Assembly: GCA_944324455.1 (NCBI GenBank) | Contig: CALUWJ010000015.1 | Location: 1-46,514 of the forward strand | Reading direction: 5' to 3' | Origin: Candidatus Gastranaerophilales bacterium | GTDB taxonomy: Bacteria; Cyanobacteriota; Vampirovibrionia; Gastranaerophilales; Gastranaerophilaceae | DNA: 46,514 nt | In this document: in pieces, positions 7,214 through 14,391 of the stretch | Position numbering within the stretch: position 1 is the first letter of the stretch | Layout: each line of letters begins with the position of its first letter | Position numbers and translations under genes: made by a program | The notes under the pieces: generated by a model | The model's database searches: none | Told to the model about the DNA's origin: nothing | What the model saw: only the letters and a program-made list of their open reading frames with translations

Positions 7214-9589
7214 ATGAAAGTAAATTCAATTAATTCAATTTTAGGCAATAGAAACATTTTATCTAACAAAAAAGCGCAAAAAAATCAAAACAACAAAAAC
7301 ATAAATCAAACAAATAAAACCAATGCCATAAATAATTCACACCCCATATTTTTTTCAAGAAGGTGGAGGGAACACGCAAGCTGGGGCGCAGTTGTTAATC
7401 CAAACACAAAAGATGTAACTTTTAAACTGTTTACCTTTCCTGATGTTGAGAGCGTAAACACTATTGTTGAAAAAAAAGATAATAACGAAACTTTAATCAT
7501 TCCTTTAAAAAACAAAGGTAATGGAATTTTTGAAACAGATAAACCTATCCCGTCTTCATTAATACAAGAAAATGACAAATATTATTATGAAATAAAAAGA
7601 AAAGACGGCACCACAATTAAAGCAAATGACCCTTATTCAATTGAACTAAGCACAGATGACACAAAATCAATTATTTATGACCATTCAAAATACCAATGGA
7701 GAGATGAAAATTGGTATAAAAACAACCCCAAAAGAATTTCAAGACTTGCAAACTCTCAAAACAACCTTACAAAACTAAATGATGCAAGAATATATGAAAT
7801 TAATATTGCAACATTTACACAAGACGGTGATTTTAATTCTGCAGCCCAAAAATTAGATAAAATAGCAAAAAAAGGATACAATGCAATTCACATTATGCCC
7901 GTTGAAGAAACTCTTGAATATTTTAACTGGGGCTATGATGGCAGATATAAAACCGCAGTAGCTCAAAACTTAGGTGGAGCAGATAATTTTAAAAAATTTG
8001 TTGATTTAGCACACAATAAAAACCTGAATGTGATTATCGATATGGTACCCAATCACTTAGGTCCTTTTGACCAAAATCTTAGAGAAACAGGTCCATATAT
8101 AAAAGGTGGTAATGTCTTTGGAGATGCTTGGAATTTTGAAGGACAAAATTCAACCTATGTTAGAGATTTTATGGTTAACTCGGCACTCAACTGGCTCAAA
8201 AATTATCATTGCGACGGAATACGATTTGATATGACAAAATATATGGATTCAGATGTAACCATGAAGCAAATCGCTGCTGAAATCAACTATCATTTCCCTG
8301 ATGCATTTTTAATAGCAGAAGACTCCAGATCATCTGTTGCTTCAAATGGAGAACATCGTTGGGACGATTATTCAAAAAAACACGACGAAAGAGTTTTGCA
8401 ACAACTAAAACCCGAAGAAAATTCACCATATATGTCAGAAGATGAGCACAATACCGTAATTGAAAAAATGAACCCTGAAAACGGAATGACAAATCTGGCG
8501 CGTCTTGGATATAACACCGAGTGGGATTTTAACTATTTTCACACATTAAAAAATCATCTATACGGCAATTGCAATTTAGATGAACTATATAATGCCTGTT
8601 TGCAAGGGCAATCAAGATTAAAATATGTAATGAGCCATGATGAAATAGGAAACCATGAAGGAACAAGATTAATTCCAAAATTAATGGTCCCAATGCTTCA
8701 TCTTAACGAAAACATTAGTTTAGATACTCAAGATTTAAACAGAGCCATAAAACTTGCAGAATTAAAAAATTTAAATATAGATCAGGCCCTAAACAATGTG
8801 ACCTTGCAAAAAGCGCAAATGGCAAGTGAAAAACTTGTAGATTTATATGTAACAGGTGAAACAGAAAAATACTCAGATTATGATTACGAAAAATTCTATC
8901 AAAAAAAACTTGAACCAATAGGAATAAAAAAAGAAGCATATATTATTCCAAGAAGAATAAAGGCAATGTATAAGCAAGCCTATGACTCATATAAAATGGC
9001 GCAAGCCTTCACGTATTCACAAAATGGACCAAAAATGACATTTCAAGGAGATGACGAAGTTACAAATACTCCCTTTAGATTTTTCAGGGCATCCAAAAGA
9101 GCCCCTTATGAACCAAACTTATATATAGAAAAAGGTTATAACAGCAACGAAGTGAAAACTTCGCAATTAAACGATGACAACGTAAAAGGCAACGCCTTTG
9201 AACAAAAACATGGTGCGATAAGATTAATTAAAGACTTAAATAAACTTGCGGATGAAAATTCAGCCATGTCAAACGGACAAATAATAAAAGAAAATACCGT
9301 TATACATTCAGGCTCAAAAGTTATAGCACTTCACACTAAAGACTATGAAACACAAGATGAAATATACACCATAGCAAACTTTTCAGATATGAAATATCCA
9401 AGGGAAGATGCAGACAGATACTACATAAAATTCCCACAAGGAATTTGGCAAGAAGCAATAAATACTGATGATTTCAAATACAAAGGTGAAGGTTACATAA
9501 ACAAACAAGACATTATATCAGACGGACAAAATCCATACCCGATAAACCTATCAAACAGAAGCACATTAATATTTAAAAAAATAGGATAA
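7214..9589 (+). CDS. GH13 alpha-glucan enzyme (branching-enzyme/TreZ-like) with a large insertion
   Basis: About 791 residues. After a 45-residue Asn/Lys-rich leader comes a CBM48-like beta domain (WGAVVNPNTKDVTFKLF), then a GH13 barrel. The catalytic residues are visible: nucleophile Asp in CDGIRFDMTKYM, acid Glu in FLIAEDSR, and the third acid in MSHDEIGNHEG. DMVPNHLGPF and VFGDAWNFEGQNS recall maltooligosyltrehalose trehalohydrolase and branching enzymes. Between SHDEIGN and the usual FQGDDE motif lies an extra helical stretch of more than 100 residues, which is unusual. I chose ATG 7214 over the upstream GTG 7193, which has no ribosome site. The leader MKVNSINSILGNRN resembles the short start motif of other proteins here. 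Exact reaction not determined. Confidence 0.8.
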   Translation: MKVNSINSILGNRNILSNKKAQKNQNNKNINQTNKTNAINNSHPIFFSRRWREHASWGAVVNPNTKDVTFKLFTFPDVESVNTIVEKKDNNETLIIPLKNKGNGIFETDKPIPSSLIQENDKYYYEIKRKDGTTIKANDPYSIELSTDDTKSIIYDHSKYQWRDENWYKNNPKRISRLANSQNNLTKLNDARIYEINIATFTQDGDFNSAAQKLDKIAKKGYNAIHIMPVEETLEYFNWGYDGRYKTAVAQNLGGADNFKKFVDLAHNKNLNVIIDMVPNHLGPFDQNLRETGPYIKGGNVFGDAWNFEGQNSTYVRDFMVNSALNWLKNYHCDGIRFDMTKYMDSDVTMKQIAAEINYHFPDAFLIAEDSRSSVASNGEHRWDDYSKKHDERVLQQLKPEENSPYMSEDEHNTVIEKMNPENGMTNLARLGYNTEWDFNYFHTLKNHLYGNCNLDELYNACLQGQSRLKYVMSHDEIGNHEGTRLIPKLMVPMLHLNENISLDTQDLNRAIKLAELKNLNIDQALNNVTLQKAQMASEKLVDLYVTGETEKYSDYDYEKFYQKKLEPIGIKKEAYIIPRRIKAMYKQAYDSYKMAQAFTYSQNGPKMTFQGDDEVTNTPFRFFRASKRAPYEPNLYIEKGYNSNEVKTSQLNDDNVKGNAFEQKHGAIRLIKDLNKLADENSAMSNGQIIKENTVIHSGSKVIALHTKDYETQDEIYTIANFSDMKYPREDADRYYIKFPQGIWQEAINTDDFKYKGEGYINKQDIISDGQNPYPINLSNRSTLIFKKIG

Positions 9590-9638
9590 ACAAACAAATT
9601 AAAATTTTATAAAGCTGTAGCCTCCTTGAATAATAAAA

Positions 9639-9647
9639 TGTTATAAT
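9639..9647 (+). promoter_or_regulatory. Extended -10 promoter of gdhA
   Basis: TGTTATAAT is a perfect extended -10 (TG, one base, TATAAT) 28 bases before the ATG at 9676. A strong AAGGAGGG ribosome site follows at 9664-9671. No good -35 at 17 bases. Confidence 0.6.
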
Positions 9648-9675
9648 AAACTCTGGTAATTTCAAGGAGGGCTCA

Positions 9676-11028
9676 ATGCAAAACTATGTAGATGAAGTAT
9701 TAAAAACACTAAAAGAAAAGGACTCAAACGAAAAAGAATTTATTCAAGCCGTATCAGAAGTATTAGATACAATTAAACCCTTCATAGAAAATAATCCTTC
9801 ATTAAAAAAAGAAGGTTTATTAGAAAGAATGGTGGAGCCTGAAAGAATTATCACTTTTAGGGTTCCTTGGATTGATGATAACAATAATGTTAGAGTTAAT
9901 CGAGGATACAGGGTTCAATTTAATGGCGCTATTGGCCCATATAAGGGTGGTTTAAGATTTCATCCAAGCGTAAATCAAAGCATAATGAAATTTTTAGCTT
10001 TTGAACAAACTTTTAAAAATGCCCTAACAGGACTCCCAATTGGAGGAGGAAAGGGTGGCTCTGATTTCGACCCAAAAGGAAAATCCGATAGAGAAATTAT
10101 GCATTTTTGCCAAAGTTTCATGAATGAATTATATCGTCATATTGGTCATAATATTGATGTCCCAGCGGGCGATATTGGTGTGGGCGCAAGAGAAGTAGGA
10201 TATTTATTCGGGCAATACAGAAAAATAAAAAATCAATTTGAAGCAGGTGTTTTAACAGGCAAAGGCTTAGAATATGGCGGTTCATTAGCAAGAAAAGAAG
10301 CAACAGGCTTTGGGCTGATTTATTTTATGAGAGAAATGCTAAAAGCAAATAACCTTGATTTTAAAGGCAAAATTGTAACCATATCAGGCTCAGGAAATGT
10401 TGCAATATATGCAGCGCAAAAAGCAATGGAATATGGCGCTAAAGTTGTTGCTATGTCAGATTCAAACGGCTGCATATATGACGAAAGAGGCGTTGATTTA
10501 GATGAAATGAAAAGAATTAAAGAAGTTGAGCGCCTAAGAATTAAAGAATATACTAAAAAATTCCCATGCGCTGTTTATATCGAAAATCAACAAGATAAAA
10601 CTCCTGCTGTTTATAAAATTAAGGCTGATATTGTTTTACCTTGTGCAACACAAAATGATATAAACCTTGAAACAGCTAAAATATTAGTCAATAATGGTGT
10701 TATAGCAATAGGCGAAGGTGCCAATATGCCGACTACAATTGACGCTATTACATATTTAATTGAAAACAATGTATTATTAGCTCCCGCAAAAGCTGCAAAC
10801 GCAGGAGGAGTTGCTACTTCGGCTTTAGAAATGTGCCAAAACTCTATGAGATTTTTCTGGACATTTGAAGAAGTTGATAAAAAACTAGATACAATTATGA
10901 CAAATATATTCAATACTTGCAAAGAAACTGCCAAAGAATATAATTTAGGAATAAATTATGTAGCAGGAGCAAATATTGCAGCATTCAAAAAAGTTAGCTC
11001 CGCTGTAATCGCTCAAGGTATAATTTAA
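9676..11028 (+). CDS. gdhA: NADP-type glutamate dehydrogenase
   Basis: A 450-residue hexameric-type glutamate dehydrogenase that interconverts 2-oxoglutarate plus ammonia and glutamate. GLPIGGGKGGSDFDPKG (residues 119-135) carries the catalytic Lys126, and DVPAGDIGVGAREVGYL carries Asp166. The nucleotide domain shows SGSGNVA. Length and motifs match the bacterial NADP-dependent (assimilatory) class; cofactor use is inferred from family. A strong promoter and ribosome site suggest high expression. It is monocistronic: a perfect terminator follows within 25 bases. Confidence 0.96.
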   Translation: MQNYVDEVLKTLKEKDSNEKEFIQAVSEVLDTIKPFIENNPSLKKEGLLERMVEPERIITFRVPWIDDNNNVRVNRGYRVQFNGAIGPYKGGLRFHPSVNQSIMKFLAFEQTFKNALTGLPIGGGKGGSDFDPKGKSDREIMHFCQSFMNELYRHIGHNIDVPAGDIGVGAREVGYLFGQYRKIKNQFEAGVLTGKGLEYGGSLARKEATGFGLIYFMREMLKANNLDFKGKIVTISGSGNVAIYAAQKAMEYGAKVVAMSDSNGCIYDERGVDLDEMKRIKEVERLRIKEYTKKFPCAVYIENQQDKTPAVYKIKADIVLPCATQNDINLETAKILVNNGVIAIGEGANMPTTIDAITYLIENNVLLAPAKAANAGGVATSALEMCQNSMRFFWTFEEVDKKLDTIMTNIFNTCKETAKEYNLGINYVAGANIAAFKKVSSAVIAQGII

Positions 11029-11050
11029 ACTTTGCACATATAATTAATAT

Positions 11051-11083
11051 AAAAACCCTCTTTAAAATTAAAGAGGGTTTTTA
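11051..11083. terminator. Bidirectional intrinsic terminator between gdhA and the M48-like gene
   Basis: A perfect 14-bp inverted repeat (11051-11064 and 11069-11082) with loop AAAT; A-runs and T-runs flank both sides, so it can end gdhA on the plus strand and the M48-like operon on the minus strand. Confidence 0.9.
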
Positions 11084-11102
11084 TATTAATCAAATTTATA
11101 AA

Positions 11103-11912
11103 TTATTTTTCACCGCCATTAACAAAATCATTTAAAATAGCATAAGTTGCATCCCAACCACTTATTCCACCAGTAGCTTTATATTGAGCTAAATTTTTTG
11201 CTCTTTCTTTTTTAGCTTTTTCTTGTTCCTTATTAAATTTTTCTAATTTCTTTTTATCGGAATTTCTTTCAGCTGCAATCGGTTCAGCATAAACTAAAAA
11301 AGCTCTGTATTCTTGGCAAGCGTAACCTGCTTTAATTTTTGACGGGTAATTATAGCTCAAATAATCAAAAATATTCATTGCACGCTCTGAATTAGAAGGC
11401 TTCCCACTCAAGGCCTCAAGAGTACTTGTGGAAGGTTGTTTTGTTAAGACAACAATCATAGCTAAGGGGTTATAGTTAGCTTTAATCATCAAATCAACAC
11501 CTGTAATATCGGCATCTTTATTATCTTTCATTTGAGTTTTTGAGTTAATAAAGCTGCTTGCAACAGTGCTTGATACACCTGTTGTATTTTGTACGATATT
11601 TCTTAATTTTTCTTTTGATGACTTGCCGTTAATTATACTTCCAATTTCGTGAGCCACAACAGCAGCAACTTCGTTGTCATTTCCTGCATATTCAAGTTGA
11701 TCTTTTGGGATATAAATAATACCTGTTGCTGAAACATTAGAATTATCAACAGAACCGTTAATAACCTTAAAATCAGTTTTACTTGGTAAATCATTTTTTG
11801 TTAATAAGGTCTTACCGACAGTTGAAACTCTATCTGCGGCATTAAAGGTAGCAGCATTTGCACCTAATGCCAATAAAAAAAACGATAGAGCCGAAATCAT
11901 AAACTTTTTCAT
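11103..11912 (-). CDS. Exported M48-like protein with a broken zinc site
   Basis: The start at 11912 (MKKF) has AAGGAG upstream and gives a clean signal peptide ending ANA at residues 18-20; the 8-residue upstream extension is not needed. The mature part follows the M48 layout: AAVVAHEIGS at about 83-92, then DADITGVDLMIKANYNPLA, the counterpart of the ExEAD-G-ANYNP region. The zinc motif HExGH is HEIGS here (H88, E89, S92), and the third-ligand Glu is also not in place. It is probably a non-catalytic relative or has altered metal binding. The C-terminus is Lys/Glu-rich, probably helical (about residues 215-240). It is the second gene of an operon with the SprA-like gene, whose stop lies 29 bases upstream. 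Confidence 0.7.
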   Translation of the reverse strand: MKKFMISALSFFLLALGANAATFNAADRVSTVGKTLLTKNDLPSKTDFKVINGSVDNSNVSATGIIYIPKDQLEYAGNDNEVAAVVAHEIGSIINGKSSKEKLRNIVQNTTGVSSTVASSFINSKTQMKDNKDADITGVDLMIKANYNPLAMIVVLTKQPSTSTLEALSGKPSNSERAMNIFDYLSYNYPSKIKAGYACQEYRAFLVYAEPIAAERNSDKKKLEKFNKEQEKAKKERAKNLAQYKATGGISGWDATYAILNDFVNGGEK

Positions 11913-11941
11913 AAAATTCCTCTCCTTAAAATTCATTTACT

Positions 11942-12325
11942 CTATGCAAAATAATTTAGTTTTAATCCACTTGTATCATTATTATTTTGACTATCAATCA
12001 ACTGTGCTTCTGATAAAACTGATTTAGCTTTATTTGCAACCTTTAAATCCTGACCTGAAGGATCAGACGGAGCAAGAGCTGAAGAAATAACTTTTTTAGC
12101 ATCATTTATAGTATTTTGAGGATTGTTTTTATCCAATTGAGGCATTTTAATATCTACGTGCCCGGCAACAGCAACACCGTTTTCATCTTTTTCGATTACA
12201 ATCGGACCCGCCAAAGAACCACCCTTTGCTTTGTGTTGTGCTTCATGGGCATAAATTTTATTGTATTGAGCCTTTTTAAAATTGTTAAATTGGGATTGAT
12301 TAAAACCATTAAATCTTAAAATCAT
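11942..12325 (-). CDS. SprA-related putative metalloprotease
   Basis: A 127-residue protein with an intact HExxH (H27, E28, H31 in YAHEAQHKAKGG). It also has the family-typical downstream blocks AGPIVIEKDENG, AGHVDI and SALAPSDPSGQDLKVANKAKS. These match the SprA-related/CJM1_0395 metalloprotease family as I recall it; that family is usually longer, so this is a minimal version without the N-terminal extension. No signal peptide. It starts MILRFNGFNQ, close to the short N-terminal motif seen in other proteins here. A GGGGG site lies about 8 bases before the ATG. First gene of a pair with the M48-like protein; substrate unknown. Confidence 0.7.
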   Translation of the reverse strand: MILRFNGFNQSQFNNFKKAQYNKIYAHEAQHKAKGGSLAGPIVIEKDENGVAVAGHVDIKMPQLDKNNPQNTINDAKKVISSALAPSDPSGQDLKVANKAKSVLSEAQLIDSQNNNDTSGLKLNYFA

Positions 12326-12394
12326 AACAACACCCCCTTAAATATAACAAGTTAATTATACTCTTTCGAGAAGGTTTTAGCAATAAATAAAATA

Positions 12395-13315
12395 TTATTT
12401 TATTTTTAAAAGTAACATTTTTTCAATACATTCTTTTGCTTTTGTTGCGACAGCCTCGTCAATAGTAATTTCAAATTTTTCTTCATCGAGTGTTCTGTAT
12501 ATATCATCAAGAGTATTCATTTTCATACTTGGACAAATTATATTTTCATCGATTAAAATAAACTCTTTATTCCAATTTTCAAGCTTAGAATCTCTCTGTA
12601 ATCTATCAACTACACCTTTTTCTGTTGCAATAACAAATTGCTTATTTGTTGAATTTTTTGCATATTCCATAATTTCTTTTGTGGAACCAACAAAATCAGC
12701 CAATTTGGCGACATCTTGATGACACTCAGGATGTGCTAAAATCAAGGCATTAGGATATTTTTTTCTAGCTTCAATCATATCAAAAGGTCTGATTCGAAGA
12801 TGAGTCGGACAAAAACCGTTAAAAGTTATTACTTCAACATTTTTTAATTTATTTTGAATAAATTTACCTAAATAATTATCAGGAACAAATAGAACTTTAT
12901 CGGTATTTAAGCTTTTTACAACTTCCAAGGCATTAGAACTTGTACAACAAATATCACAATTTGCTTTTATTTCCGCTGTTGAATTAATATAACAAACAAC
13001 AGGGATGTTAGGGTATTTTTCTTTAAAATGTTTTAAATTTTCAACATCAATCATATCAGCCATCTGACAGCCCGAATTTAAATTTGGCAATAAAACTTTT
13101 TTATTTGGCGATAAAAGTTTTGCACTTTGCGCCATAAAATAAACACCTGCAAACACTATAATGTCAGCATTGGTGTTTGCTGCCATTTTACTTAAATACA
13201 ATGAATCTCCAACAAAATCAGATACTTCATCTATCTCTATATTTTGATAACAATGTGTTAAAATTATTGCATTTTTTTCTTTTTTTAATTTATTAATTTT
13301 TTCTTTTAAAGTCAT
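12395..13315 (-). CDS. nadA: Quinolinate synthase A
   Basis: A 306-residue [4Fe-4S] enzyme that condenses iminoaspartate and dihydroxyacetone phosphate to quinolinate in NAD synthesis. The three cluster cysteines fall at the family positions: C83 (NSGCQMAD), C169 (NGFCPTHLR) and C261 (NIICPSMKMN). HPECHQDVAKLADFVGST and the STAE block are also present. I chose ATG 13315 with AGGAG four bases upstream; an in-frame extension of eight residues has no ribosome site. The usual partners nadB and nadC are not in the window. Confidence 0.95.
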   Translation of the reverse strand: MTLKEKINKLKKEKNAIILTHCYQNIEIDEVSDFVGDSLYLSKMAANTNADIIVFAGVYFMAQSAKLLSPNKKVLLPNLNSGCQMADMIDVENLKHFKEKYPNIPVVCYINSTAEIKANCDICCTSSNALEVVKSLNTDKVLFVPDNYLGKFIQNKLKNVEVITFNGFCPTHLRIRPFDMIEARKKYPNALILAHPECHQDVAKLADFVGSTKEIMEYAKNSTNKQFVIATEKGVVDRLQRDSKLENWNKEFILIDENIICPSMKMNTLDDIYRTLDEEKFEITIDEAVATKAKECIEKMLLLKIK

Positions 13316-13403
13316 ATTGCTCCTGCAATTCGTATGCAAAGCCAGTATATTATTCTATTAAACTACAAGGATATTGCAAGGTCAATAAAAAAATATATAT
13401 AAA

Positions 13404-14354
13404 CTACTTGCACATGTCAACAAAATCTTTCGCAACAATATATGCTTCATTAAACATTTGTTTATTTTCAAAAAAATCTTCTCTATCAATATATTTTTTA
13501 ACAATTTTCCTTGCGCAACTGCCAAACGATATTCCATTTACATCGACGGAACATAATTTTAACAATTCTTTTGTTTTGGAATTTGTACCACCCGAAACAA
13601 ATATCGGACAAGTTATATTTGATTTTCTTAATATGTCTGCAAAAGCAACAGCTTGCAAAGTAGTGTTATAATCGTTATTTATCCCACTCATTGGTTTTCC
13701 GTCTGCTTGTATCATGATATTTGAATAGGATTGAATTAATTCATTAAATAATTTTATTGTAAAATCTTCACTAAAAATAGCCCTATTCATGCAAATAGAT
13801 ATCAAACCATCATAATTAGAAATAAGCTCAGACCATTTTAATTTAATTTCATTAATATCATCAGTTGAAATATGAAGTTCAACACAATCAACCAAGGAAA
13901 ATAAATCCTTTAATTGGGTTATATTTTTTTTAACCTGATAACTCTCAATTGCTCCACAATGGCATTTTTCTATACAAATAGAACAACCTATACATTTTTT
14001 TTCATCAATTTCAAAATTATTTATAGCATTTTGAGGACAACTATTTTTACAAATTTCGCATTTAGTGCAAATTTCATTATTTATCTTGCATTTTTTAAAA
14101 TGAATATCATAATCAACACCAATGCTTAGACAGATAAAATGTTCATCATCAAAGCAATTTGAGTACTTTAAACCTCTTATAGCGGCATTTAATGCTTCTA
14201 TGGAAGCATTAATATCAAAAAACCTGCAACCTGCCATTGAATAAAGTGCAACCAATTTTTCAATCTCAACAAAATTTTCATTATTGGCGCCGCAAATAAT
14301 TTTTAAACAATTTTTGGCACAAAGATACTCTTTTAAATTTATGCTTTTTACCAT
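13404..14354 (-). CDS. ldpA: LdpA-like iron-sulfur protein
   Basis: A 316-residue protein whose N-terminus (LKIICGANNENFVEIEKL, then AGCRFFDINAS) matches cyanobacterial LdpA, a redox-sensing input to the circadian clock. Eight cysteines form two ferredoxin-type [4Fe-4S] sets: C96, C99, C102, C106 and C121, C124, C127, C131. The C-terminal half (ADGKPMSGINNDYNTTLQAV, FVSGGTNSKT) is the LdpA C-terminal barrel-like domain. The organism has no visible clock or photosynthesis genes here, so the present function is probably redox sensing or enzymatic. The start has no Shine-Dalgarno; a -10-like TAGAAT ends 6 bases before ATG. Confidence 0.8.
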   Translation of the reverse strand: MVKSINLKEYLCAKNCLKIICGANNENFVEIEKLVALYSMAGCRFFDINASIEALNAAIRGLKYSNCFDDEHFICLSIGVDYDIHFKKCKINNEICTKCEICKNSCPQNAINNFEIDEKKCIGCSICIEKCHCGAIESYQVKKNITQLKDLFSLVDCVELHISTDDINEIKLKWSELISNYDGLISICMNRAIFSEDFTIKLFNELIQSYSNIMIQADGKPMSGINNDYNTTLQAVAFADILRKSNITCPIFVSGGTNSKTKELLKLCSVDVNGISFGSCARKIVKKYIDREDFFENKQMFNEAYIVAKDFVDMCK

Positions 14355-14360
14355 ATAAAC

Positions 14361-14366
14361 ATTCTA
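14361..14366 (-). promoter_or_regulatory. Possible -10 of ldpA, leaderless
   Basis: TAGAAT on the minus strand is 6 bases from the ATG at 14354, as for sulP and the CDF gene. No ribosome site and no clear -35. Confidence 0.3.
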
Positions 14367-14391
14367 CAATAACAATAGAAAATATCTATAT

